A stretch of 64,000 nucleotides of DNA from positions 117,890 through 181,889 of the forward strand of contig NZ_REFJ01000005.1 of the NCBI RefSeq assembly GCF_003688415.1, written 5' to 3'. Positions 17,455 to 27,087 of this stretch are shown in pieces. The first letter of the stretch is position 1. Every line of letters begins with the position of its first letter. Under the pieces are notes generated by a model. The model was not told the origin of the DNA. It worked only from the letters and a program-made list of their open reading frames with translations, and ran no database searches. Position numbers and translations under genes: made by a program. This DNA comes from Umboniibacter marinipuniceus. GTDB lineage: Bacteria; Pseudomonadota; Gammaproteobacteria; Pseudomonadales; DSM-25080.

Positions 17455-20163
17455 ATGCTGTTAACCTCTAAGATTAGTCTGCCCGATGTCTCCGATCTTA
17501 TGCTTGATCGAGATCGACTCACTTCGGCATTGCTGCAATCTAAAAATGATCAAGTGATCTCTATTGTTGCGCCAGCAGGATTCGGGAAGACAACCTTAAT
17601 GGCCTCGTTTATTGAGGCAACAGACTCTTTAGTAGCTTGGTATTCGCTGGACGAAAATGATAACGAAGGTCGTCACTTTCTGGCCTATTTGGTTGAGTCT
17701 GTCCACCGAGCCACTGGCAATGGTATTCCTCGAAGCAGAGCTATTATCGAAGCAAAGTCAGCGGTGGATATTCGCGCCGTGATTGCTGAAATGCTCGAAG
17801 AATTACGCAGTCTGTCGGCACCGCTGAGGATTGTCTTTGATGATTTTCATGTTATTGATAATGCGGAGGTAGAGGCTGCTGTTAAGTATCTTTTAAAACA
17901 CGCGCCCGCGGGTATTGGCTTTGGCTTCACAAGTCGAAGTACGCCGTCCTTAGGTCTGGCGAGCTACCGAGTGTCCAATCGATTAATTGAAATCAACGAT
18001 GACGCACTGGCGCTGACTGCAGACGAGACAGCGGAGCTATTATATAAGCGTTTAGGCTTTCGCCTCCCCGAACCCGCGCTACTTCAATTACAGGAACTGA
18101 GTGAAGGGTGGGCACCCTTGGTTCAGCTGTTCGCGCTGTCGGTAGATAGTGAATCCGACGTTGATGCCTTCCTTGCGGATTTTGAGCGCGGGCATAGCCA
18201 CCTACTAGATTATTTGGCGGAAGAGGTGCTCGATAAATTGGATGACGAGACGCGACAGGTACTTGCTCGCGTTAGTCTGCTTCGTCGTATTGACGGTGAG
18301 ATGGCAGAGCAGGTTAGCGGTAGTCCGCGCGCTCAAGAAATTTTGACATCCGCGTATCATCGCGGTTTGTTCCTAAGCCCTATTGACCGCAGCAGAACCT
18401 GGTTTCGATTTCATCCTGTCTTTGCCAAATTCCTAGAGCGCTCACTGACTTCTAGTGAACGGGTTGCGGTACATGAAGCCGCGCTACAAGCTTGGCTGGC
18501 GCTGGAAGATCCGCTGGAGTCCCTTACTCATGCCGTGGCGTTAAAGTCGGTAGAGTCGGTGATGGAAATTATGCAGCGCTATGCGTCAACGCTTTTGCTA
18601 AAGGGGCACTATCGGACCTTGGCAAGGTGCTTTGAATTCATTGGCGAAGCACGCATAGTGGCGTCACCGAGCTTAACGGTTCTTGGCGCTAAACTTGCTC
18701 AAGCTCAGTATGAATATGACAAAGTGGAGCATCTACTCACCTTAGGAGAGCGTTATATTCGTTTAAACTTAGCTGACGAATGGCAGGGTGTAGAAGGCGC
18801 GTTTGCAACGCTTAGGGCGCAAATGTCCATCGCTCGCGGTAACTTTGTCGAAGCGAGAGAATACGCGGATGAAGCCCTGCAGCTTCTCGATGAATCGGAA
18901 ATTGATCATACCGTTGCGTCGTTGGTCATGGGTGAGTCAGCGTTTTGCCTGGGACGTTTAAACGAGGCCTTTACGCGTATGAGTGAGCTAGAGCGTCGTT
19001 CTCGTTTACAAAAGGATTTTCCAGATGCGGTATGGGCGCTTAGTCAGCAGGCGGAGATTGCCTTCGCGCAAGGTAAGCCTACGCTCTCAGTACAGTGTCA
19101 GAACAAAGCACGCGAACTGATTGAAGCGCATCACTTACATATGTTGCCGGTGGGCGAGTTTATCTTCCGTTTAGGGGCGCAGCAGGATTGGGAGTCGCTC
19201 AACCTCGAGCGCGCCAAGGAACGTATTAATTTGGGGCTGGCGGCCAATAAGCATCTTGGTGAGAGCCGATTGTTACAGGAGTATTCACTGCTCGCAAATA
19301 TCGCGCTTGCCGAAGCCGATAAGGAGAGCTGTTTAGCCTGGTTAGATAAATTAAGTGATCTTTTGAGTCGCGAACGCTATCACTTGGACTGGGTCGTCAA
19401 TGCCGATTACGCGCGCCTATCAATTTGGGAGGCGCTAGGTGATACCGCTGCGATTGAGGAGTGGCTGGATTCAGCGTTGAGTGTAAATGAGGCGCCCTCT
19501 AATCACTTTGAGCAGCGCCATGGTCGCAACGTGATTCGGGCCATGATTGCTCTACAACGATTTGCCGATGCAGGCCGACTGATCAAGCGTCTGAATCGTT
19601 TTGCAAAGCAATTTAAGCTGGTGACTGAACTCAATAAGAACGCCATTATCGAGGCCTACTTTGAATGGCAGCAGGGTAATCGAGAGGCGTCGATTCAGGC
19701 GTTACACGGCGCGCTCGCCATGGCTCTTGGGACGGGAATTCGCGCCAGTTTTTTGCGCTGCGGAAAGCCATTGATTTTGATGTTGAAAGGGCTCATTAAA
19801 GATGCCGAGCTGTCGGTGAGTGAAGCAGACCTTGCGGAGCAACTCATTGGCATCACCCAGCGACATCGTGAGTTTGATGGCCGAATTCGTATTGACCTTG
19901 ATGCGAGTGTTATCGAGGAAATTTTACAGAGCGAGCAGCTTCCGGAGATTCTTAGGCAGTCACCACTTACACCTCGCGAGTGGCAAGTCTTTAACCTCAT
20001 CCATCTCGATTTTTCCAATGCCAAGATCGCCGAACATTTTGAAGTAGCGCCAAGTACCATCAAAACGCATATTCGCAGCCTCTATCAAAAGCTGGGCGTG
20101 GAAGATCGATCCGCCGCCAAGCAGTTAGCTGAGACACTTCTTTTAGCCGTTCAGCAGGCGTGA
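17455..20163 (+). CDS. malT: MalT, ATP- and maltotriose-dependent transcriptional activator
   Basis: The protein has 902 residues (E. coli MalT 901) from the ATG at 17455, with AGGA 7 nt upstream; the in-frame TTG at 17449 is too close to it. The N-terminus MLLTSKISLPDV aligns with E. coli MLIPSKLSRPV. Domains: STAND NTPase with Walker A APAGFGKTTL and Walker B LRIVFDDFHVID, winged helix, a long superhelical TPR-like sensor domain (about 400-800), and a C-terminal LuxR-type helix-turn-helix (LTPREWQVFNLI, APSTIKTHIRSLYQKLGV) nearly identical to E. coli in the recognition helix. In E. coli it activates maltose genes when bound to ATP and maltotriose. The surrounding amylase and glucosidase genes and three matching boxes support the same role. 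Confidence 0.96.
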   Translation: MLLTSKISLPDVSDLMLDRDRLTSALLQSKNDQVISIVAPAGFGKTTLMASFIEATDSLVAWYSLDENDNEGRHFLAYLVESVHRATGNGIPRSRAIIEAKSAVDIRAVIAEMLEELRSLSAPLRIVFDDFHVIDNAEVEAAVKYLLKHAPAGIGFGFTSRSTPSLGLASYRVSNRLIEINDDALALTADETAELLYKRLGFRLPEPALLQLQELSEGWAPLVQLFALSVDSESDVDAFLADFERGHSHLLDYLAEEVLDKLDDETRQVLARVSLLRRIDGEMAEQVSGSPRAQEILTSAYHRGLFLSPIDRSRTWFRFHPVFAKFLERSLTSSERVAVHEAALQAWLALEDPLESLTHAVALKSVESVMEIMQRYASTLLLKGHYRTLARCFEFIGEARIVASPSLTVLGAKLAQAQYEYDKVEHLLTLGERYIRLNLADEWQGVEGAFATLRAQMSIARGNFVEAREYADEALQLLDESEIDHTVASLVMGESAFCLGRLNEAFTRMSELERRSRLQKDFPDAVWALSQQAEIAFAQGKPTLSVQCQNKARELIEAHHLHMLPVGEFIFRLGAQQDWESLNLERAKERINLGLAANKHLGESRLLQEYSLLANIALAEADKESCLAWLDKLSDLLSRERYHLDWVVNADYARLSIWEALGDTAAIEEWLDSALSVNEAPSNHFEQRHGRNVIRAMIALQRFADAGRLIKRLNRFAKQFKLVTELNKNAIIEAYFEWQQGNREASIQALHGALAMALGTGIRASFLRCGKPLILMLKGLIKDAELSVSEADLAEQLIGITQRHREFDGRIRIDLDASVIEEILQSEQLPEILRQSPLTPREWQVFNLIHLDFSNAKIAEHFEVAPSTIKTHIRSLYQKLGVEDRSAAKQLAETLLLAVQQA

Positions 20164-20213
20164 AAGTAAATTTTTCGAAACTAAGGGTGATTTAAACCAT
20201 ACTTTGTTCAACT

Positions 20214-20238
20214 ATCCCCCCCCTCGTGGGGGATGCGG
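20214..20238. promoter_or_regulatory. MalT-box-like inverted repeat before oligo-1,6-glucosidase gene
   Basis: ATCCCCC (20214-20220) and GGGGGAT (20228-20234) are perfect inverted arms with a 7-nt spacer. The right arm continues as GGGGATGCGG (20229-20238), matching the E. coli MalT box at 9 of 10 positions. A possible -10, TACTAT (20255-20260), follows 16 bp later. The left side contains a run of eight C. Confidence 0.72.
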
Positions 20239-20296
20239 TAGTTAGTTGGGTTGTTACTATGGTGACACTTAGAAGAAAACTCATAAAGGTTCAAGT

Positions 20297-21928
20297 ATGG
20301 CTCTGCAATCACCCGAATGGTGGCGTAACGGCATCATCTATCAGGTCTATCCTCGCAGCTTCAATGATACGAGCGGCGACGGTATCGGCGATCTTAAAGG
20401 TGTTACCGCTAAACTCGACTATATTCAGTCGCTTGGCGTTGATGCAGTCTGGTTGTCCCCGTTCTACAAGTCTCCGATGGTTGATTTTGGCTATGACGTA
20501 GCAGACTACCGTGACGTAGATCCAATGTTCGGCTCCTTAGCGGATTTTGATGAATTAATTGCCGAAGCCCATGCTAAGGGACTAAAAGTAGTTATTGATC
20601 AAATCTATAGTCACACCTCAGATCAACATGCTTGGTTCGAAGAGAGCCGTCAAAGTAGAGATAACCCAAAGGCAGACTGGTACGTTTGGGCGGATACCAA
20701 GCCGGATGGGAATCCTCCTAATAACTGGGTTTCGGTATTCGGTGGATCTTCCTGGAAGTGGGATACGCGTCGTAATCAGTACTACCTGCATAACTTTTTG
20801 ACGGAACAACCTGATCTGAATGTGCACAATCCAGAGGTGCAGGAGCAACTGCTTGCTGACTTACGTTTTTGGCTGGACCGAGGTGTAGACGGCTTTCGTT
20901 TGGATGCGATCAATTTTTGCTGCCACAACCAGAGCCTCGAGGATAATCCACCAAAGTACGCCAGCCTTGCGGAGTATGGTGACAGCATTCCACCAAACCA
21001 GTATGACTACCAATGGCATGTGAACGACAAAACTCAGCCGGAAACCGCAGCCTTCCTACAGCGTGTTCGCGCGGTATTGAATGAATACCCGGGCACCATG
21101 GCAGTGGGTGAAATTGGCGATGACAATATGATTGATGTCATGACTCAATATACAACGGATAATCGCCTGCACTGCGCCTATTCCTTCGAGCTACTCGCCG
21201 AAGACTGCGACGCAGAGTTCTTCCGCAGAATTATTCGTGAGTCGAATGATCTGATTACCAAAGGGTGGGCTTGCTGGAGTATTGGTAATCATGATGTACC
21301 GCGAGTCATTACGCGTTGGAACGCCGATGAGCTAGATCAAGCCGCTAAGGAAGACCGAGCGGCGCTATTCTGGTTGATGCAATTCACACTGCGCGGTAAT
21401 AGTTGTATCTATCAGGGCGAAGAGCTTGGGCTTAGCGAAGCCGAGATTGCCTTTGAGGACTTACAAGACCCATATGGAATCAACCTGTGGCCCGAATTTA
21501 AGGGGCGTGACGGTTGTCGGACTCCTATGCCGTGGGATTCATCGTTAGCGAATGCGGGCTTTTCATCAGCTAAGCCTTGGCTACCAGTAGTCCCGGAGCA
21601 CATTGAACGCTCAGTTGATGTGATGGAGGCCGATAGTTCCAGCCTATTACATCGTTTCCGCTCGGTGGTGAATTGGAAGAACCAACAGCAGTGGCTCAAG
21701 ATGGCTGATCTCGAGTTGATTGAGGACACCGGAGAGCTGCTTGCTTTCTACCGTGATATTGATGGTCACCGATACATTATCATTCTCAACTTAGGGGCAA
21801 CTCAACAGAGCTACCCCTTATTCACCGCGGGTGCTGAGAATTTGACCCCCGATAACTATGCCCATGAAGTATCACCAAGTGCGGTAGTTCTCCCCCCAAG
21901 TGGCGCAGTTGTTTTAAAATTAGCGTAA
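20297..21928 (+). CDS. GH13 oligo-1,6-glucosidase / alpha-glucosidase, cytoplasmic
   Basis: The protein has 543 residues without a signal peptide. The N-terminus (WWRNGIIYQVYPRSFNDTSGDGIGDLKGV) and the region-V motif QPDLN place it in the oligo-1,6-glucosidase group (GH13_23-like). Catalytic segments: DQIYSHTS, GFRLDAINF (nucleophile Asp), VGEIGD (acid Glu), IGNHDVPR (Asp). It should hydrolyse terminal alpha-1,6 or alpha-1,4 glucosyl links of imported malto-/isomalto-oligosaccharides. The start has AAAGG upstream. A MalT-type inverted repeat sits in its promoter, just downstream of malT. A terminator and then a secreted amylase gene follow. Confidence 0.93.
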   Translation: MALQSPEWWRNGIIYQVYPRSFNDTSGDGIGDLKGVTAKLDYIQSLGVDAVWLSPFYKSPMVDFGYDVADYRDVDPMFGSLADFDELIAEAHAKGLKVVIDQIYSHTSDQHAWFEESRQSRDNPKADWYVWADTKPDGNPPNNWVSVFGGSSWKWDTRRNQYYLHNFLTEQPDLNVHNPEVQEQLLADLRFWLDRGVDGFRLDAINFCCHNQSLEDNPPKYASLAEYGDSIPPNQYDYQWHVNDKTQPETAAFLQRVRAVLNEYPGTMAVGEIGDDNMIDVMTQYTTDNRLHCAYSFELLAEDCDAEFFRRIIRESNDLITKGWACWSIGNHDVPRVITRWNADELDQAAKEDRAALFWLMQFTLRGNSCIYQGEELGLSEAEIAFEDLQDPYGINLWPEFKGRDGCRTPMPWDSSLANAGFSSAKPWLPVVPEHIERSVDVMEADSSSLLHRFRSVVNWKNQQQWLKMADLELIEDTGELLAFYRDIDGHRYIIILNLGATQQSYPLFTAGAENLTPDNYAHEVSPSAVVLPPSGAVVLKLA

Positions 21929-21946
21929 CGTTCCCATTAGCGCTTT

Positions 21947-21980
21947 GGGATGGTATCTATTCGTTACCATCCCTTTTTTT
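21947..21980 (+). terminator. intrinsic terminator between the two amylase-family genes
   Basis: GGGATGGTA (21947-21955) and TACCATCCC (21965-21973) form a 9-bp stem followed by seven T. It ends 15 bases before the next start codon, so expression of the downstream amylase would depend on readthrough or an unseen promoter. Confidence 0.9.
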
Positions 21981-21995
21981 ATTAAGGATTTGGCA

Positions 21996-23366
21996 ATGAA
22001 AACACGCCTACTTTTCTCAACTTTGATGACCGTAATCACTGCAATCACAGGGGTAAATGCGGTAGCCGATCAGTCAGCCCCAAAGGCTAATCCGAATACA
22101 TTTGTTCATCTCTTTGAATGGCGTTGGGAAGATATTGCAGCCGAGTGTCGTGATCATTTACCTGGATTAGGTTATGACGCGATTCAAGTTTCACCTGCTA
22201 TTGAACACATTGACCACCCAAGTTGGTGGGCGAGATATCAGCCGGTCGATTTTTCGAAGTTCGAATCATTCAGTGGTGGCGAAGAAGCGCTCCGCTCAAT
22301 GATTGAGACTTGCCATGCGGCAGGTATCAAAGTGTATGCCGACGCGGTGATTAATCATACGGCCGATTACGGCGAGCAAGGAGTTGGTACTGCCGGAACA
22401 CCTTGGGAAATTATGCAGCATCCTGGTCTTGATGAAAGTCACTATCACCACCCCATCTGTACCATTGAGGACTACAGCAATGCGGATGAGGTCCAGAATT
22501 GTCGGCTTGGAGCGCTTCCAGACCTAAATACGTCTGATTCCTATGTCCGCGAGTTGTTGGCGGCGTACCTACGAAAGCTTAGTGAGCTTGGCTTCGATGG
22601 GATGCGTATTGATGCGGCTAAGCACATGTCGGCGGCAGACGTAGCAGCGATCTTGGAGCTCGCAGGTGGGCCGAATGTCTTTCTCGAAGTCATTGGCGAT
22701 CCCTCGGCAGAAACTGCGTTACAGCCTTCAACGTATGCGGCGATCGCCCCTGTCACCGATTTCGCCACTCGCGGTGCAATTTATTCGGCTATAAACGGTG
22801 ATCTCTCGGACTTAGCGAGCTATTGGCGCGGGGAGTCGGATTTATCGGCTGATATGGCTGTGACCTTCGTGGATAATCATGATACCGAGCGACATACTCA
22901 GCCATTATCAATTGCTCAAAAACAGCTAGGTGAGGCGCTGCTTCTGACGTTGGGCTACGGTTACCCCAAGGTACTCTCTGGATACCAGTTTGAAAACCGA
23001 GATGCGTTACCCTCGCAGGCTCAGGTATCTTGTGAACAGGGATGGACGTGTTGGCATCGGGACCCAATAGTGAGCCAGTTTGTCCAGCTTCGTCGTGCGG
23101 CAGGTGGTGCTCAACCTGAGCAGCTGGAGTATCTCGATGATCAAGTTTTGGCGTTTAGCTATGGACCAGGCCGGGTGTTAGTTAATGTATCCAACGAGAC
23201 TAAGTCAGTAAGCTGGGATCCGCAGCTTAGTGGTTCGGAATACTGTGATCTTTTGGCGGGTCATGGCAGTGTGGTAGAGCTTGGTTGGTGGGGTGACGTT
23301 GACATTTCGCTGCCACCCCATGGTCTGGTGCTGTTACGGGAAGATGCAGTCTGTTCGGCTCCGTAA
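21996..23366 (+). CDS. secreted alpha-amylase, GH13, animal/Pseudoalteromonas type
   Basis: The protein has 456 residues from the ATG at 21996, with AAGGA upstream; earlier in-frame codons would run through the terminator. A signal peptide precedes ADQSAPKANP. NTFVHLFEWRWEDIAAEC is characteristic of the animal-type alpha-amylases that include the cold enzyme of Pseudoalteromonas haloplanktis. Catalytic segments: DAVINHT, GMRIDAAKH (nucleophile Asp), VFLEVIG (acid Glu), FVDNHDTER (Asp). It is an endo-acting extracellular or periplasmic starch enzyme. No separate starch-binding domain is visible. It lies 67 nt after the oligo-1,6-glucosidase gene, behind its terminator. Confidence 0.94.
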   Translation: MKTRLLFSTLMTVITAITGVNAVADQSAPKANPNTFVHLFEWRWEDIAAECRDHLPGLGYDAIQVSPAIEHIDHPSWWARYQPVDFSKFESFSGGEEALRSMIETCHAAGIKVYADAVINHTADYGEQGVGTAGTPWEIMQHPGLDESHYHHPICTIEDYSNADEVQNCRLGALPDLNTSDSYVRELLAAYLRKLSELGFDGMRIDAAKHMSAADVAAILELAGGPNVFLEVIGDPSAETALQPSTYAAIAPVTDFATRGAIYSAINGDLSDLASYWRGESDLSADMAVTFVDNHDTERHTQPLSIAQKQLGEALLLTLGYGYPKVLSGYQFENRDALPSQAQVSCEQGWTCWHRDPIVSQFVQLRRAAGGAQPEQLEYLDDQVLAFSYGPGRVLVNVSNETKSVSWDPQLSGSEYCDLLAGHGSVVELGWWGDVDISLPPHGLVLLREDAVCSAP

Positions 23367-23442
23367 CCACTGCGTTGATCACTAATGTCCAGTGCTTCAG
23401 GACGGCGCTAATTTCTATAAAAAGCTACCAATAATAGCTTTT

Positions 23443-23475
23443 AAAAAAAAGGCTACCAATTAGGTAGCCTTTTTT
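23443..23475. terminator. bidirectional terminator between amylase gene and asnS
   Basis: GGCTACC (23451-23457) and GGTAGCC (23463-23469) form the stem, flanked by eight A and six T. It serves both convergent genes. Confidence 0.92.
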
Positions 23476-23485
23476 GTGGGTAATG

Positions 23486-24877
23486 CTAGAAGTCCGCTTG
23501 ATTCGGCACGCGAGGGAACGGGATGACATCGCGGATGTTCTCCATCCCGGTGACGTAATTCAGGAATCGGTCAAAGCCCAGTCCAAACCCAGCATGAGGA
23601 ACCGTTCCGTACTTACGGAGATCTCGGTACCACTCTAACTGACCTGAAAGTCCGCTTTCAGCCATACGCGCATCCAACACGTCTAGACGCTCTTCTCGTT
23701 GCGCACCGCCGATAATTTCACCAATACCAGGTGCCAACACATCCATTGCCGCAACGGTCTTTCCATCGTCGTTAAGACGCATGTAGAAAGCTTTAATGTC
23801 TTTCGGGTAGTCAGTGATGACGACTGGGCCTTTAACGTATTCTTCACACAACCAACGTTCATGCTCAGATTGAAGATCAATACCCCATTGAACTGGGAAT
23901 TCAAACTTCTTGCCTGACTTTAAGAGGATATCGATGGCATCAGTGTACGGAATTCGAGCAAATGGCGTTTCCGAGACATTGGTCAATCTTTCGATCAGTG
24001 TTTTATCGACCATCTTGTTGAAGAAGCCTAAATCATCTTCACACTTATTAAGGACTTCCTTCACGGCGTAACGGAGCATACCTTCAGCCAAGTTTGCATC
24101 ATCGTTTAGGTCGGCGAAGGCAATTTCCGGTTCAACCATCCAAAATTCAGCAAGGTGGCGAGTGGTGTGGGAATTCTCAGCACGGAAGGTAGGACCGAAG
24201 GTGTAGACCTTGCTCATTGCCAGCGCGTAAGCCTCAGCGTTTAGCTGGCCCGATACGGTTAAAAATGACTCTTTGCCGAAGAAGTCCTCGCTAAAGTTGA
24301 CGTCACCTTTATCGGTACGAGGGAGGTTGGCCATATCCAGGGTACTTACTCTGAATAATTCACCAGCACCTTCGCAATCACTTGCGGTAATGATTGGTGT
24401 ATTGATCCATTGGAAACCATCATTCACGAAAAAGTTGTGGATGGAATTCTGTAGCACGGTGCGAACGCGAGTGACCGCACCGATTGAGTTGGTGCGTGGA
24501 CGAAGGTGGGCAACGCCACGAAGATATTCGAAACTGTGGCGCTTCTTGGCGATAGGGTAAGTTTCAGCGTCAATCACTTCACCTACCAATTCTACTTCGG
24601 ATGCTTGAATTTCAACACTCTGGCCTTGACCTTGCGACGCTACTAACTCGCCTCGAATCACTACCGACGCCCCAGTTGTAGCCCGCATTACGTCGGTTTC
24701 ATAGTTATTCAGTGTATTGGGAACAACGGCTTGAATTGGGTCAAAACAACTGCCGTCGTGAACGGCGACAAAAGAAATTCCTGCCTTTGAGTCACGTCGA
24801 GTACGGACCCAACCTTTTACTTCAACTGTTGAGCCAACGGCTACGGACCCGCCCAAAAGCGTTTTTACACTGGTCAT
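23486..24877 (-). CDS. asnS: asparagine--tRNA ligase
   Basis: A class II aminoacyl-tRNA synthetase charging tRNA(Asn) in the cytoplasm. The protein has 463 residues (E. coli 466) from the ATG at 24877, which aligns with the family N-terminus ([10 protein letters not shown]). The OB-fold anticodon domain includes [27 protein letters not shown]. Catalytic motifs: [28 protein letters not shown] (motif 2) and GFGLGFDRF (motif 3), all close to E. coli AsnS. A strong TATAAT -10 with an 11-bp inverted repeat lies upstream. Confidence 0.97.
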   Translation of the reverse strand: MTSVKTLLGGSVAVGSTVEVKGWVRTRRDSKAGISFVAVHDGSCFDPIQAVVPNTLNNYETDVMRATTGASVVIRGELVASQGQGQSVEIQASEVELVGEVIDAETYPIAKKRHSFEYLRGVAHLRPRTNSIGAVTRVRTVLQNSIHNFFVNDGFQWINTPIITASDCEGAGELFRVSTLDMANLPRTDKGDVNFSEDFFGKESFLTVSGQLNAEAYALAMSKVYTFGPTFRAENSHTTRHLAEFWMVEPEIAFADLNDDANLAEGMLRYAVKEVLNKCEDDLGFFNKMVDKTLIERLTNVSETPFARIPYTDAIDILLKSGKKFEFPVQWGIDLQSEHERWLCEEYVKGPVVITDYPKDIKAFYMRLNDDGKTVAAMDVLAPGIGEIIGGAQREERLDVLDARMAESGLSGQLEWYRDLRKYGTVPHAGFGLGFDRFLNYVTGMENIRDVIPFPRVPNQADF

Positions 24878-24917
24878 AATTCTAGATTCCAAAAAAATTA
24901 GGGTTTCAATGGTAACC

Positions 24918-24976
24918 ATTATACGAAACTCTGAGCCTAACGGGTAGATGAATTAGCTTTTGGGCGGCTCAGAGTT
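24918..24976 (-). promoter_or_regulatory. asnS promoter with 11-bp inverted repeat
   Basis: On the minus strand TATAAT (24923-24918) is a consensus -10 for asnS. AACTCTGAGCC (24927-24937) and GGCTCAGAGTT (24966-24976) are perfect inverted repeats 28 nt apart; the copy nearest asnS sits in the spacer region of the promoter. No U-tract follows, so an operator is as likely as an upstream terminator. Confidence 0.5.
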
Positions 24977-24997
24977 AAATTGAGAGGATGACTGAAA

Positions 24998-25993
24998 CTA
25001 GAAAATGAAACGGATGCCGCCGCCAAAGAGGAAGCTTTCCTCTTCATAAAAACTAATATCACTGTCACGCGCGCGGTCGGATAAGATTAGCGTGAGCGTC
25101 GTATTTTCGAATCCGAATGGCTCAGCAAAGGAGTAGATCGCGAAGAGATTGTTGAGATTGTCTTCACGCTCACTGGCGAAAATGGGATTGACAGCATCAT
25201 AATCGAGTTGCTCGTAGCTATAGGCGCCAATAATGGTGTGTCGACCGGACCGATATACCAGGCCAAGTTCGGCTCCATAGGTATCAAAACTCATCGCCTC
25301 GCCTTCCGCATCGTTACGGAAGTTAAATAGCGACGGGCGAAGAATAAAGCCTCTGCCAAGCGGGATAGTAAGGTCAGCCCCCAGGTATCGCACGCTGGCG
25401 TTTCGATCGAGCGCCGCACGTTCATCTGGCAATAAGTTTTCATACACGCCACTTTCTTCTTGGTCAATTTTTGAGTCGCCATAGGCAACTTCTAGCGAAA
25501 GTGGCCCCCAAATATGCTCGGCCCGAGCGCGTATTGCCGTTAGGTGACGGTCTGTCTCACGACGCTTTTCACCGGTGAGGTAGGGGTCCTCCCAAACTCC
25601 GGATGGTTGGATGCCCGGGAGAAGCGCGACTTCGAAGAATTGATACTGACCAGTATGGACTCGATAGCCAAGTTCCGGTGCGAAACTTCCTCGTACGGCC
25701 TTTTGACGGTTAATACCAAGATAGATCTGCTGGTTAGTATCCTCGAAGGTGTAAGTGACTCGCCCAATTATGGTGGGGATCACTTTCGTTCCACTTGGTC
25801 TGTCGCCTTGAAGATCGCTAATTGGGTCCTCATTTGCAGTGCTCAGGAAACTATCGCTGTTAATGTAGCCAATGCCAAAGAGTGCATCGCCAGAAATCCC
25901 ATGCTCTCTGTCAGCGCCTGGCTGAGCAATTAGGCAAGCTGGATAAAAGAACAAGGTTAAAACCAGTAGAGCGGATTGCTTGATTTTATTCAT
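24998..25993 (-). CDS. DUF2860-like outer-membrane protein
   Basis: The protein has 331 residues from the ATG at 25993; an in-frame TTG lies 4 codons earlier. A signal peptide ends near LIAQ. The rest is rich in alternating, aromatic beta-strand segments and ends with a phenylalanine (GGGIRFIF), which suggests an outer-membrane beta-barrel. GISGDALFGIGYINSDS and the EREDNLNNLFAIYSF stretch resemble DUF2860 proteins of vibrios. Function is not known; it could be a porin-like channel. It is monocistronic on the minus strand between asnS and an epimerase gene. Confidence 0.7.
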   Translation of the reverse strand: MNKIKQSALLVLTLFFYPACLIAQPGADREHGISGDALFGIGYINSDSFLSTANEDPISDLQGDRPSGTKVIPTIIGRVTYTFEDTNQQIYLGINRQKAVRGSFAPELGYRVHTGQYQFFEVALLPGIQPSGVWEDPYLTGEKRRETDRHLTAIRARAEHIWGPLSLEVAYGDSKIDQEESGVYENLLPDERAALDRNASVRYLGADLTIPLGRGFILRPSLFNFRNDAEGEAMSFDTYGAELGLVYRSGRHTIIGAYSYEQLDYDAVNPIFASEREDNLNNLFAIYSFAEPFGFENTTLTLILSDRARDSDISFYEEESFLFGGGIRFIF

Positions 25994-26118
25994 AATTTTT
26001 CTCAAATTGGTGTTTTGCCGTAATAGCTCATCAAATTCTACCTCAAGTCAGTCATTGAAGGCGGCTAGTGAGCTTTAAAAGAATCTCTCTTTAACGCTAG
26101 TAAAGCATTTTTAGATTA

Positions 26119-26991
26119 CTAGGTACTAAGAATATCTTCGATTGCCGCGTTAAGATTCGAAAAGCGAAAATCAATTAACTGATTTGCTAGTTGTGAGGTG
26201 TTGAAATAGTGCCCATTTAAGATGAGCTCGTTCGCCATTTCTCCGCCGAAAAGTTTGACCAGCGAGCTTGGTACGCTAAGGCGAACTTTCCTGTTTAGTT
26301 GGGCAGCAAGCGCATTATTGATCTCGGCGTGACTATTCTGACTGGGAGCCACAAGGACCAGCGGCGAAGATTCATTGGTTGTTTGCGCAAGCGTTAAAAT
26401 TCCCTTAACGACGTCATCAATATGCACCCATGGAACGCCCTGCTGGCCACTGCCTAAATGCATTGCCAAGCCTAACTTGGTAGGTAATATCAACTGCTGT
26501 AAATAGCCGCCCTTACCCAGCACAATACCCAGTCTGGCGATGTGCACGGTGCCCCGGAATAACTTCGCTGCCTGCTCCCAGCTATGACATAAGTGGCCCG
26601 CAAAAGAAGATGAGGCGGTACTGATAAGCGCGGTGGGGTCTTCCTTGCTACTGTGTGGGTAATAGCCCACTGCACTGGCGCTAACTAAGGTGGCATTGGG
26701 AGCTCGTGCGTTTAAAAACTCGCTTAAGGCCTCCGTAGCCTTGACGCGAGAGTTGATAATTCGCTGTTTCTTACTTTCACTCCAGTGACCAAATATTGGT
26801 TCGCCAGCGAGATTAATGACTACATTGGGAACCTTGTTCACGGCCTCGAGGCTATTTACGTAATTGATCTTCGGGTTGCTGGACTTCAACGAAGCCTGTC
26901 GTGTTAAGACGGTTACGGTGCTGTTTGTGGGGAGTGTCGCGATCAGCGCGTTGCCGATAAAGCCCGTGCCGCCTGTAATCAGATAGTCCAT
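26119..26991 (-). CDS. TIGR01777-type NAD-dependent epimerase (YfcH-like)
   Basis: The protein has 290 residues from the ATG at 26991, where the family N-terminus MDYLITGGTGFIGNAL begins; upstream codons would add an unrelated extension. The Rossmann motif GGTGFIG, the NLAGEPIFGHWSESKKQRI stretch and SASAVGYY are typical of the YfcH/SulA-like extended SDR subfamily. It binds a dinucleotide, but the substrate is not established. It diverges from the YeeE/YedE pair. Confidence 0.88.
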   Translation of the reverse strand: MDYLITGGTGFIGNALIATLPTNSTVTVLTRQASLKSSNPKINYVNSLEAVNKVPNVVINLAGEPIFGHWSESKKQRIINSRVKATEALSEFLNARAPNATLVSASAVGYYPHSSKEDPTALISTASSSFAGHLCHSWEQAAKLFRGTVHIARLGIVLGKGGYLQQLILPTKLGLAMHLGSGQQGVPWVHIDDVVKGILTLAQTTNESSPLVLVAPSQNSHAEINNALAAQLNRKVRLSVPSSLVKLFGGEMANELILNGHYFNTSQLANQLIDFRFSNLNAAIEDILST

Positions 26992-27087
26992 CGTGATAGA
27001 ATTCCACTGAAGTTTTGCTTTGTTTACGTCATGATAGTTGGCGTGGACTACTTTCAGCAGGCTGAATGGCAATTTTAGGAAATATTT

